A stretch of 64,000 bases of DNA from the NCBI RefSeq assembly GCF_017922435.1, contig NZ_VDEZ01000007.1, positions 62,001 to 126,000 on the forward strand. Reading direction: 5' to 3'. Both the position numbers and the translations under genes were made by a program. How positions within the stretch are numbered: the stretch's first letter is position 1; every line of letters starts with the position of its first letter. The notes under the pieces are model-generated. The model saw only the letters and a program-made list of their open reading frames with translations, ran no database searches and was not told the origin of the DNA. The DNA comes from Thalassospira sp. ER-Se-21-Dark (GTDB lineage Bacteria; Pseudomonadota; Alphaproteobacteria; Rhodospirillales; Thalassospiraceae). Positions 44,728-52,106 of this stretch are shown piece after piece.

Positions 44728-45540
44728 ATGCTCGCTAAAAACACTTTCGATGTCAGCAATGATATTGTCCTGATAACCGGAACTTCTGGTCAACTTGGAA
44801 ACGAATACGCTTCAGCTTTCCTGATGAATGGCGCCAAAGTAATAGGACTTGATGTACTCTCTACGGCTAAATGTAACTCTCTTCAGTTGCAATACCCCGA
44901 CACATACTGGTTCTGTAAGAGCGACGTGACTAACAAAAGGATGCTCTCGAAAGCCCTCGCGCAAATCACAGAACGTTTTGGAGTGCCAACCGTTTTAATC
45001 AACAATGCGGCTATTGATTCACCTCCATCTTCACCGCCAGAGGAAAATGGTCCATTTGAAGAGTACCCCGAAGACTCTTGGGATCAGGTTATTGATGTAA
45101 ATCTCAAAGGAACATACCTTTCTTGCCAGGTTTTTGGGTCAGCAATGGCCAAGGCTGGAAAAGGCTCTATCATAAATGTTTCATCCATTTATGGAATTGT
45201 TTCCCCCGACCAGAGCATTTATGATTTCCGCCGCAAACGCGGAGAGGTTTTTTTCAAACCAGTCGCCTACTCCGCTTCAAAGTCCGGTGTCATTAATCTC
45301 ACACGCTATCTCGCTGCTTATTGGGCTAAATCTGGCGTCAGGGTAAACTCGTTAACTATCGCCGGGGTTTTTAATAACCAAGAAAAGGATTTCCTCACTG
45401 CTTACTGTGACAGAATTCCAATTGGGCGTATGGCAAATCGCGACGAATATAATGGCCCGATGCTATTCTTGGCGAGCGAAGCTTCAAGCTACATGACGGG
45501 ATCAAATCTGATAATCGATGGTGGATGGACTGCAATATAA
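44728..45540 (+). CDS. SDR-family oxidoreductase (PtmA-like) in the ulosonic acid operon
   Basis: A 270-residue classical short-chain dehydrogenase. It has the cofactor motif TGTSGQLG (17-24), INNAA (91-95), Ser152/Ser153 in NVSSIYG and the active site YSASK (Tyr181, Lys185), ending with GSNLIIDGGWTAI. An insertion (DFRRKRGEVFFKP) before the active site resembles PtmA-type proteins beside sialic-acid-like genes in Campylobacter. It oxidises or reduces a sugar hydroxyl or keto group. Between the phosphatase and an aldehyde dehydrogenase, it may oxidise the ulosonic acid or its precursor. Substrate unknown. Confidence 0.84.
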   Translation: MLAKNTFDVSNDIVLITGTSGQLGNEYASAFLMNGAKVIGLDVLSTAKCNSLQLQYPDTYWFCKSDVTNKRMLSKALAQITERFGVPTVLINNAAIDSPPSSPPEENGPFEEYPEDSWDQVIDVNLKGTYLSCQVFGSAMAKAGKGSIINVSSIYGIVSPDQSIYDFRRKRGEVFFKPVAYSASKSGVINLTRYLAAYWAKSGVRVNSLTIAGVFNNQEKDFLTAYCDRIPIGRMANRDEYNGPMLFLASEASSYMTGSNLIIDGGWTAI

Positions 45541-45544
45541 TAAA

Positions 45545-47011
45545 ATGAGTGATAAATTGATATATATCCCAAACTGGATTAGTGGAAAGAAAGTAGCTTC
45601 GACCAACGGCGAGTGGTTGGACAAGCACAACCCGCATAACGGTCGATTGATGAGCAAGGTCGCCGCATCATCTAAAGAAGATGTCGACAATGCAGTTGAT
45701 GCAGCACGGAAGTCGTTCTGTGAATGGTCGGAAACCACGCCTGTGCGGAGAGGGCAAATCCTCCTCGACATAGTCGCTAGAATGAAGCAACGAGCTGGTG
45801 AAATGGCAGCTTGCATCGCGGTTGAAACTGGAAAGCCACCTCAAGACGCTCAAGGTGAAGTAGCGGGTGCAATTTTGCAAGGTGAGTACTTTGCTGGCGA
45901 AGGCATGCGTCTTCACGGACGCTCACTTACCTCTGCCGTACCGGGGAAGTATAGCCATACAGTTCGCCAACCTCGAGGAATCGCCGGCCTTATCGTCCCA
46001 GCAAATACACCAATTGCAAATTTGGCCTGGAAAACCTTCCCAGCTCTTATATGTGGCAATACTATTGTAATCAAAGCAGCAGAGGATTCCCCTCAAATCG
46101 CAATTATTTTTGCCGAAATTGCCAAGGAAGCGGGCCTACCCGACGGTGTAATGAATGTGATTCAAGGGTCAGGCGCAAACGCGGGTACTGCTATTGTCGA
46201 GAACCCTAATATCTCAATCATAAGCTTTACCGGCTCGACAATTGTGGGACGCAGCATCGCTGCAACTGCTGGAAAGCGACTGGCCCGTGTCTCCCTTGAG
46301 CTTGGTGGCAAGAACCCGTTTGTAGTTTGCGACGATGCAGATATCGAGAAGGCGGTACATTGGGCAGCTCTTTCGGCTTTCAGCAATGCAGGTCAGCGTT
46401 GTGCTGCTGGCAGCAGGCTTATTGTTTTCAATGATGTCTATGAGGAATTTCGTAACAAACTGGTCGCCAAAGCTAAATTACTAAAACTTGGTGTTGCACC
46501 GGGAGATGACCTTGGTCCTGTAATAAACAAACGTCAGCACCTATCCATAATTGGCGCAATATCTAAGGCTATTGAGGATGGCGGAACCGTCTTGTGCGGA
46601 GGCAAAGCCCCTGAGAACATAGGTCTCTCAGAAGGATACTATATTGAGCCAACTGTTATTGAAGGGCTTGCGCCATCGAGTGATCTATGCCGCCACGAGA
46701 TATTTGGCCCCGTGGCGATACTCCTACCAGTAAACACTATGGAAGAAGCGCTAAAGTTAGCAAACGATAGTGAATATGGACTAACTTCGTCTATTCACAC
46801 TTCAAATGTTGACCGGGCAATGTGGTTCGCGCAGCGCGTTAAGGCTGGGGTTGCCAATGTAAATCTCGGCACTTACGGAAGTGAGCCACACATGCCATTC
46901 GGCGGATTTGGGTCCTCCAGCAACGGAACCCGAGAACCCGGAGTTGAGGCTTTAGACGTATATTCCGAATTAAAAAACATTACATTCCTGACCCGCACCG
47001 ACAGGATCTAG
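45545..47011 (+). CDS. NAD(P)-dependent aldehyde dehydrogenase in the ulosonic acid operon
   Basis: A 488-residue ALDH-superfamily enzyme. The catalytic Cys286 is in GQRCAAG and the general base Glu252 is in LELGGKNP. The cofactor motif FTGSTIVG, Asn in VPANTPIANLAWK and the C-terminal PFGGFG are all present, so it looks active. The ATG at 45545 lies just after the SDR stop; an upstream in-frame start would overlap it. It oxidises an aldehyde to a carboxylate. ALDH genes are not a normal part of sialic, legionaminic or Kdo pathways, so its place between SDR and CMP-synthetase is the notable point here. Confidence 0.88.
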   Translation: MSDKLIYIPNWISGKKVASTNGEWLDKHNPHNGRLMSKVAASSKEDVDNAVDAARKSFCEWSETTPVRRGQILLDIVARMKQRAGEMAACIAVETGKPPQDAQGEVAGAILQGEYFAGEGMRLHGRSLTSAVPGKYSHTVRQPRGIAGLIVPANTPIANLAWKTFPALICGNTIVIKAAEDSPQIAIIFAEIAKEAGLPDGVMNVIQGSGANAGTAIVENPNISIISFTGSTIVGRSIAATAGKRLARVSLELGGKNPFVVCDDADIEKAVHWAALSAFSNAGQRCAAGSRLIVFNDVYEEFRNKLVAKAKLLKLGVAPGDDLGPVINKRQHLSIIGAISKAIEDGGTVLCGGKAPENIGLSEGYYIEPTVIEGLAPSSDLCRHEIFGPVAILLPVNTMEEALKLANDSEYGLTSSIHTSNVDRAMWFAQRVKAGVANVNLGTYGSEPHMPFGGFGSSSNGTREPGVEALDVYSELKNITFLTRTDRI

Positions 47012-47015
47012 CTTT

Positions 47016-47762
47016 ATGAAACCAAGTGCAGTCGCATTCATCCCAGCCCGCTCCGGATCTAAAAGGGTTCCAGGAAAGAATATAAAGGAATTAAACGGCC
47101 ACCCTTTGTTGGCATACAGCATATGCGCAGCAATAGACAGTGGTGTCTTTGACGCTGTTATCTGCGCAACCGATAACGAGCAGTATGCACAAATCGCGCG
47201 CGAATACGGAGCAGAAGTTCCTGTTTTAAGGCCGCCGTCAATATCGGGCGATAAATCTCCCGATATCGATTGGGTGGTAATGATGCTCACAGCACTAAAG
47301 AACATGGGCCGCGAATATGATGCGTTTAGTATATTACGCCCAACCAGCCCATTTCGCCTGCCCCAAACAATTTCTAGGGCATGGGCTACTTTCACCACCC
47401 ATCCACACGCTTGCTCAATCCGAGCAGTTGAAAAGTGCTCCCAGCACCCAGGAAAAATGTGGATCATAGACGGGCAATATATGAAACCAGTTCTTCCATT
47501 CAAAAATGGGGATACGCCTTGGCACAGCAGTCAATACGCGTCATTACCACCAATCTATGTACAGAACGCTAGTCTTGAAATTGCGTGGAGCCGTGTTGCC
47601 TTGCAAAATGGATCTATTGCTGGGGAAGTCATAGTTCCATTTGTAAGCTGCGACCTTGAAGGATTTGACATAAATTCCCAATACGATTGGCATATGGCTG
47701 AAAATTACATCGAATGCGGCGAAGCAAAACTACCAGACGTGAGAAAACTTGAGCCAAAATGA
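47016..47762 (+). CDS. CMP-ulosonic acid (NeuA-like) cytidylyltransferase
   Basis: A 248-residue cytidylyltransferase. The CTP-binding N-terminus FIPARSGSKRVPGKNI is the NeuA/PtmB/PseF signature, followed by ICATDNEQYAQIA and ILRPTSPFRLP. It activates a 2-keto-3-deoxy acid as its CMP derivative for transfer. It lies five bases after the aldehyde dehydrogenase and closes the plus-strand operon. It has no extra C-terminal hydrolase domain, in keeping with the separate KdsC-type phosphatase. The acid it activates depends on the unknown NeuB substrate. Confidence 0.9.
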   Translation: MKPSAVAFIPARSGSKRVPGKNIKELNGHPLLAYSICAAIDSGVFDAVICATDNEQYAQIAREYGAEVPVLRPPSISGDKSPDIDWVVMMLTALKNMGREYDAFSILRPTSPFRLPQTISRAWATFTTHPHACSIRAVEKCSQHPGKMWIIDGQYMKPVLPFKNGDTPWHSSQYASLPPIYVQNASLEIAWSRVALQNGSIAGEVIVPFVSCDLEGFDINSQYDWHMAENYIECGEAKLPDVRKLEPK

Positions 47763-47900
47763 CAATGGATCCGGATGCTGGTTCCTTTTTGCTTTGGATC
47801 TTGTTCAGTCTGCCTGCATCATATTTCTCAAGAACATTTTTCTCGGACAGCCACATTACTTCAGCCCGAATATTATTGCTCAATTAACCCAGCTGAAGAC

Positions 47901-49010
47901 TTATTTTTGCAGAACAGCGCGATACACGCTCAACGTGTCTTGTGCACATTTAGCAGTACTGAACTGCCTAGCACGCTCTTTCCCTCTTGCAATCAATACG
48001 CGCCTCAAATCTTCGCTATCGAGCACTCGCTCAATAGATTTTCTTATGTCCGAAGTACTGTAAGGATCAAACATTTCAGCAGCATCACCAACCACCTCCG
48101 GTAAGGAGCTTGTGCAACTACATACGACGGGACAACCTTCACGCATTGCTTCAAGTGGGGGAATCCCAAAACCCTCATATATTGATGGGTAAATAAACGC
48201 AGTTGCATTTGCATATAAACGTATCAGCATTTCATCAGAACCAGAAACTTGCTTGACTTGCCCTGCAGAAAAACCGAGCGCTCTTATCTTCTCAAGCTCC
48301 GCATGTGAAAAAGCACCACCACCGAAACAAACTATATCGTATTTCTCTATCAGTGCTGCCGATCCTGCCACAGCAGTTATGAAGGAGGAAAAATTTTTGT
48401 ATCCAGCGCGACTTCCTACATAAAATAAAAACGGTCTGACCTGATTGTCACAGGTTTCTTTCACCGTAACTTCGTTTGATTGACTTATTCCAGGATAAAC
48501 GACAGAAATATTCTCTGAGGACACAGAATATATATCCATTAAATCTTTCTTAGTGTTGTCGGATATACAAATAATATGGTCGGCCCTACGTATTGCAGCT
48601 TCTTTTTCGCGAATAGTCGGGTCGGCTAGAGAAAAATTTTCCTGAAATTTTTCGTGGATCATATCATAGACAGTCAGGACAGTCTTCGAAGAGCCAGAAG
48701 ACGTAGCAAATTTCGAATAGTATGTCTCGTGAACAATATCTGGCCTAAATCGCCGTATGAAAACACGCGACATCCAAAAATTTAAAAATCGATAAATTCG
48801 ACCACACCTATGAAATGACGGAACTGAAACACCGTGAATTTGTAATGTACTCGGTGCTTCAGCTAAGTATTTATTAATATAGAGGGGGGCGATGATAGAC
48901 ACCTTGCAGTCTGTTACTACAGAAAGGCTTGAGGCCAACTCAACTGCGTATCTTCCGATACCACCGTACTCCTGCCATCCAAAAATCTGATGATCAAACA
49001 ACACTTTCAT
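47901..49010 (-). CDS. Glycosyltransferase family 4
   Basis: A 369-residue GT-B glycosyltransferase. The N-terminus has DHQIFGWQEYGGIGRYAVEL. The C-terminal domain has FLFYVGSRAGYKNFSSFITA, YANATAFIYPSIYEGFGIPP with LEAMREGCPVVCS, and FDPYSTSDIRKSIERVL. It resembles mannosyltransferases of the WbaZ/RfaB-like group, but the donor cannot be assigned. It is convergent with the CMP-synthetase gene and is the last polysaccharide gene before the conjugation region. Confidence 0.88.
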   Translation of the reverse strand: MKVLFDHQIFGWQEYGGIGRYAVELASSLSVVTDCKVSIIAPLYINKYLAEAPSTLQIHGVSVPSFHRCGRIYRFLNFWMSRVFIRRFRPDIVHETYYSKFATSSGSSKTVLTVYDMIHEKFQENFSLADPTIREKEAAIRRADHIICISDNTKKDLMDIYSVSSENISVVYPGISQSNEVTVKETCDNQVRPFLFYVGSRAGYKNFSSFITAVAGSAALIEKYDIVCFGGGAFSHAELEKIRALGFSAGQVKQVSGSDEMLIRLYANATAFIYPSIYEGFGIPPLEAMREGCPVVCSCTSSLPEVVGDAAEMFDPYSTSDIRKSIERVLDSEDLRRVLIARGKERARQFSTAKCAQDTLSVYRAVLQK

Positions 49011-49262
49011 TTATCAGGTTCTTTTTTGCTTGACCATCAACAATGGTCGTTTGTGGTTCAGCGCAGAAAAATTCTGTCTAATGACTACTCGATAAACTGA
49101 ATAGGTCTATATTGAGCTATCGAGCACCTCGTGAAAAGATGATTTCCTCATGGTCTCTGATAACTGTCTGCTATGTACTAATATTGCCTTAATTGCACAA
49201 TATAAGTTTTTTGTAAGATTATTCCATTGGCACTTTTATATGCGGCCTTTCTCAGGACTTAC

Positions 49263-49281
49263 GTGCACCCACTGGGTGCAC
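49263..49281. repeat. Perfect 8-bp inverted repeat
   Basis: gtgcaccc and gggtgcac flank ACT. No T run follows, so it may be an operator or recombination site rather than a terminator. Confidence 0.5.
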
Positions 49282-49361
49282 CGTTCCTTCGAAACCACCA
49301 ATTATGAGAAGGCTCAGAACGCAGGAAGATCGAAGGTTCAAAGACTGTTCCTGCGGGTAAT

Positions 49362-49397
49362 AAAAGACCCTGCCACCGAAGGTGACAGGGTCTTTTT
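49362..49397. terminator. Terminator hairpin next to tRNA-like fragment 1
   Basis: aaaagaccctg-C-cacc pairs with ggtg-A-cagggtctttt around a GAA loop, a long stem with one mismatch and T runs on both strands. On the minus strand it starts directly after the CCA of the tRNA-like fragment at 49400-49418, as terminators follow tRNA genes. Confidence 0.8.
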
Positions 49398-49399
49398 AT

Positions 49400-49418
49400 T
49401 GGTTGCGGGGGCAGGATT
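49400..49418 (-). repeat. Partial initiator-tRNA-like 3' end (fragment 1), possible attachment-site scar
   Basis: Read on the minus strand, these 19 bases end in CCGCAACCA. From memory they equal the 3' T-stem half, acceptor strand and CCA of alphaproteobacterial initiator tRNA-Met. The rest of the tRNA is absent. Such fragments typically mark the far attachment site of an element inserted into a tRNA gene. Confidence 0.55.
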
Positions 49419-49469
49419 AGCGCTCGCTTTGCTCGCTCAGCTCCGGCCTGTGGCCTTCGCAAAGAACCT

Positions 49470-49493
49470 GCAAACAGGCATTGGCCTGTTTGC
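49470..49493. repeat. Strong 10-bp perfect hairpin between the two tRNA-like fragments
   Basis: gcaaacaggc pairs perfectly with gcctgtttgc around ATTG. It has no T tail. It could be part of an origin of transfer, an integrase arm site or a cruciform; nothing in sequence decides. Confidence 0.5.
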
Positions 49494-49530
49494 GATGTTC
49501 CAATCCATTTGCACCCGGCAATCGAACATT

Positions 49531-49561
49531 AAAAAAGCCCGCCACAAGGGCGAGCTTTTTT
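49531..49561. terminator. Terminator hairpin next to tRNA-like fragment 2
   Basis: aaaaaagc-C-cgcc pairs with ggcg-A-gctttttt around a short loop; long T runs on both strands. On the minus strand it follows the second tRNA-like fragment after four bases. Confidence 0.8.
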
Positions 49562-49565
49562 GATG

Positions 49566-49580
49566 TTGGTTGCGGGGGCA
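49566..49580 (-). repeat. Partial initiator-tRNA-like 3' end (fragment 2)
   Basis: The 15 bases TTGGTTGCGGGGGCA repeat exactly those at 49399-49413. Read on the minus strand they are again an acceptor strand plus CCA, truncated earlier than fragment 1. The copies are 167 bases apart, each with its own terminator on the same side. Confidence 0.55.
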
Positions 49581-49700
49581 TACCTGTTTGCCCAATTCTT
49601 TTCCCCGAGAAACATCAGATTTTGGTGCACTCGGTAGAGAATTGAGACCATACATTTCCGATCCTTGTCAAGTCGTTAACGGCATGATGGGGGTCCTACA

Positions 49701-50066
49701 ATGCCAGCCGAATGGGGTCAGGCGAAGATCGAAATCCTTGCTTTGCGAGATGAAATTCTCGGCAAGCTTGAGCAAGGCATTCTGGTCAGAACAATCTACG
49801 AAGAACTGAGCGCATCGGGACGTATCACAATGTCTCGCAGGTCATTCTATGACCGCGTTAAACGACTGCGTACTGAAGCCTCGAAGTCCACACGCAATAC
49901 CTCTGCGCAATCCACTGGGCGCACCAGCAAACCAATCCAGAACTACCTCACTGAGAAGTCGAAGCCAGCCACAAGCAATTTGCTCCCAAGCCTCAAGGCC
50001 GAAGAGCAAGAAGAGCTTGATCGCTTGTGGGAAGGGTCCTCGGACAACACGGAGGAAACTCCGTGA
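49701..50066 (+). CDS. traK: TraK-like conjugal transfer protein
   Basis: A 121-residue basic protein. Its N-terminal half (IEILALRDEILGKLEQGILV, then RTIYEELSASGRITMSRRSF) is the TraK-family pattern of IncP-type transfer regions, a predicted DNA-binding domain. The C-terminal half is a polar linker with an acidic end. In RP4, TraK binds the origin of transfer and lies beside it. It is followed by traL and traM in the RP4 order, with one HTH gene inserted. The next gene starts within its stop (GTGA). The role in oriT binding is inferred from the family. Confidence 0.75.
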   Translation: MPAEWGQAKIEILALRDEILGKLEQGILVRTIYEELSASGRITMSRRSFYDRVKRLRTEASKSTRNTSAQSTGRTSKPIQNYLTEKSKPATSNLLPSLKAEEQEELDRLWEGSSDNTEETP

Positions 50067-50299
50067 ACTCCTGGAAATCAGATTACCTCACTCTTCACAC
50101 CCGCCTGCGGCAAGCCCGCGAGAGCAAACACCTCACCCAAGCTGGTGCAGGTGAATGTATCGGCGTGTGCGAACGCACCTATCGAGACTTTGAGGCTGGC
50201 AGGACGGATCTGTCAGCAGCCCACATGTTCCGCCTCGCCACTGTGCTGGGCATCAAAATTATTATTTCAGATGGAGTTATCGCCGATGGCGTTGATTAA
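50063..50299 (+). CDS. Small XRE-type helix-turn-helix protein inside the tra operon
   Basis: A 78-residue Cro/C1-type DNA-binding protein. LRQARESKHLTQAGAGECIG followed by VCERTYRDFEAGRTDLSAAH is the HTH, and the chain ends MFRLATVLGIKIIISDGV. The start is GTG at 50063, fixed by ggaggaa at 50051-50057 and the four-base overlap with traK. It also overlaps traL by 14 bases. Its place inside a transfer operon suggests autoregulation of conjugation genes. It is not a usual member of the RP4 traKLM set. Confidence 0.82.
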   Translation: MNSWKSDYLTLHTRLRQARESKHLTQAGAGECIGVCERTYRDFEAGRTDLSAAHMFRLATVLGIKIIISDGVIADGVD

Positions 50300-51029
50300 T
50301 CTTACCCTTCAGGGCAAGGGCGGGGTCGGCAAGTCGTTTGTCGCAAGCCTTCTCGCGCAGCATTACCTCAAACGCGACACCCCGCTTCATTGCTATGATA
50401 CCGATCCGGTCAACCAGACCTTTGCCGGATACAAGGCATTCCCCGTCGAAACCATTCGCCTGGGCGAACGTCCTGACGAGATCAACCCGCGCTATTTCGA
50501 TGCCCTGATCGAACAGATCATGATCGGCCCGGAAGACGGGGTTGTGGTGATCGATAACGGGGCCAGCACCTTCCTGCCGCTGCTTGGCTATATGGTTGAA
50601 GCACAGGCCCTGCAAATGCTGGCCGATGCCGGTCATGAAGTCCGGCTTCATACGATCCTGACAGGTGGCCAGGCGCTTAATGATACCATGCAAGGGCTGC
50701 ATCAGGTCTTGCAGAGCGTTCCCGATATTCCGGTCGTCGTCTGGCTCAATGAATATTTCGGGCGGATCGAACGCAAGAACGCATCTGGCGAAGTCGAGAG
50801 CTTCGAGCATTCCGGACTTTACAAGAAAAACAAGAACCGCATTCACGCGCTGGTCCGTTTACCCGAGGTTCGCAAAGAAACCTTTGGCCATGACATTGAA
50901 CAGATGATGCGTGCCCGCCTGACCTTCGATGAAGCAGGCAGCCACGCAGACTTCCCCTTGATGTCGCGCCAGCGCCTGATGATGACCTGGCGTAGCATTG
51001 GGGCCTCCATGGAACAGGCGGTGCTGTAA
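50286..51029 (+). CDS. traL: TraL-like ParA/MinD-type ATPase
   Basis: A 247-residue P-loop protein with a deviant Walker A motif QGKGGVGKSFVAS (residues 9-21) typical of ParA/MinD ATPases. Later segments CYDTDPVNQTFAGYK and GVVVIDNGASTFLPLLGYM hold the acidic switch and Walker B-like residues. Length and position after traK match TraL of IncP-type transfer leaders. The true start is the ATG at 50286; the frame continues upstream without signal. It shares a base with the traM start (TAATG). The precise task in conjugation is unknown, perhaps partition or positioning of the transfer machinery. Confidence 0.8.
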   Translation: MALINLTLQGKGGVGKSFVASLLAQHYLKRDTPLHCYDTDPVNQTFAGYKAFPVETIRLGERPDEINPRYFDALIEQIMIGPEDGVVVIDNGASTFLPLLGYMVEAQALQMLADAGHEVRLHTILTGGQALNDTMQGLHQVLQSVPDIPVVVWLNEYFGRIERKNASGEVESFEHSGLYKKNKNRIHALVRLPEVRKETFGHDIEQMMRARLTFDEAGSHADFPLMSRQRLMMTWRSIGASMEQAVL

Positions 51030-51469
51030 TGGCCAGCGTTCTTGATGAGGCTCCTCCGCCGCCCCTGACCATGGACAGCATCGAAGAGCTGCGCACCCAT
51101 TTGTGGAAAGTTCATCAGGTCACCGTCGAGGACGGTGACCCGGTGCTCATGATCTACACCATCCACAAGGTCGTGCTCGACGAGCATCGCCGCCTGATCG
51201 ATCAGCATAACCGCACCCTGTCCGGGATCATCCAGGCACAGGCAGAAACCTTCACCAACGAAGTCACTGCCGCCATCGAGGACTTCAAGAATGAAGCCCT
51301 GACTGATGCCGTGCGGGAACGTCTGTCTGCCATGCAGGAAGCCGCCCGCCTTGCTGATATGGCGCAGGACCGCTTTCGCAAGATGGTCAAGCTGATCTCC
51401 ATCCTCACCGCTCTCAATCTGGTCGCCGTCGTCTTCACGCTGGGCGTCCTCACCGTTTTGACGATTTGA
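51029..51469 (+). CDS. traM: TraM-like membrane-anchored protein
   Basis: A 146-residue protein with a soluble helical N-terminal region, a long predicted amphipathic or coiled-coil helix (residues about 60-115, rich in Ala, Glu and Arg) and one C-terminal membrane segment (ISILTALNLVAVVFTLGVLT). Position after traL and tail-anchored shape match TraM of the RP4 traKLM leader operon. It may link DNA-processing proteins to the membrane. Sequence identity to TraM cannot be confirmed by eye. Confidence 0.65.
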   Translation: MASVLDEAPPPPLTMDSIEELRTHLWKVHQVTVEDGDPVLMIYTIHKVVLDEHRRLIDQHNRTLSGIIQAQAETFTNEVTAAIEDFKNEALTDAVRERLSAMQEAARLADMAQDRFRKMVKLISILTALNLVAVVFTLGVLTVLTI

Positions 51470-51495
51470 CGATTTGACGACAAGGAAAACAGAAC

Positions 51496-51810
51496 ATGGA
51501 TAAACGCAACCTTCTCAAAATCGCTGTCATCGCTGGCCTTGCCACATTGGCCATGACCGAACCCGCTTTTGCGCAAGACACTACAGGTGGCAACTGGTGG
51601 GATCCGGTTGTCTCCTTCCTCGAACTTCTGGCCGAAGGCTTTGGCAAGATCTTCGCCATCGCGCTTGGTCTTGGTTTGGTCGTCTATGGTGGTTGGGGAG
51701 CCTTCACAGGCAGGCTCGATCCACAACGCGGCATCATGATGGTGATTGGTGGCATCCTGGTCACTGCAGGACCGGCCATTGCTTCGGGTCTTCTGGGGGT
51801 TCTCAAATGA
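51496..51810 (+). CDS. virB2: T4SS major pilin, VirB2/TrbC-like
   Basis: A 104-residue pilin precursor. A signal peptide (MDKRNLLKIAVIAGLATLAM) runs to a likely cut after AFA, giving a short mature protein with two hydrophobic helices (IFAIALGLGLVVYGGWGAF; GIMMVIGGILVTAGPAIASG) and a small polar loop (TGRLDPQRG). This is the classic VirB2 layout. Subunits insert in the inner membrane and assemble the conjugative pilus. It opens the virB block and overlaps virB3 by ATGA. Confidence 0.88.
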   Translation: MDKRNLLKIAVIAGLATLAMTEPAFAQDTTGGNWWDPVVSFLELLAEGFGKIFAIALGLGLVVYGGWGAFTGRLDPQRGIMMVIGGILVTAGPAIASGLLGVLK

Positions 51811-52106
51811 AAGCCGCCAGTGCTGTTCTCATTCAGGTCCAGCGCCAGATGACGCTGATCGGTCTACCGATCTCGCTTTTGCTTGTTGCCGGTCTCGTTG
51901 GCGTTCTGGGTTTTGTCCTGCCCGTCGTGTTCGATTTTCCTGCCCTGGTTATTCCAGGCGGGATCGTGGGCTTTGTCGGCGCATGGATCTATCTCGTCAA
52001 ACATCAGCGGATCAATCCGAACTATGACCGCGATCTGCTGGTGACCCCAATGTTTTGGGGCAGCCGTAAGGGTGAGCGCCTCCTGACCACGGGAGGTCGC
52101 AAATGA
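51807..52106 (+). CDS. virB3: T4SS inner-membrane protein, VirB3/TrbD-like
   Basis: A 99-residue protein with two close hydrophobic segments (ISLLLVAGLVGVLGFVLPVV; LVIPGGIVGFVGAWIYLVKH) and the VirB3-type C-terminus RDLLVTPMFWGSRKGERL. VirB3 works with VirB4 at the inner membrane in pilus assembly. The start overlaps the pilin stop and its stop overlaps the virB4 start, as is common for VirB2-B3-B4. Confidence 0.85.
   Translation: MKAASAVLIQVQRQMTLIGLPISLLLVAGLVGVLGFVLPVVFDFPALVIPGGIVGFVGAWIYLVKHQRINPNYDRDLLVTPMFWGSRKGERLLTTGGRK

Larger units (their letters stand above)
49011..49700. other. 690-base structured boundary between the polysaccharide locus and the conjugation genes
   Basis: No gene. 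Base composition changes from AT-rich to GC-rich within it. It contains an inverted repeat (49263-49281), two terminator hairpins, a strong 10-bp hairpin (49470-49493) and two partial copies of an initiator-tRNA-like 3' end. A 137-codon plus-strand frame across it runs straight through both terminators and is not credible. The right end must hold the promoter of the tra operon. Confidence 0.7.

Noticed and set aside
49150..49563. 137-codon plus-strand open frame across the boundary region
   Set aside because: It reads through both strong terminator hairpins and the tRNA-like fragments, has no ribosome-binding site and no protein features.
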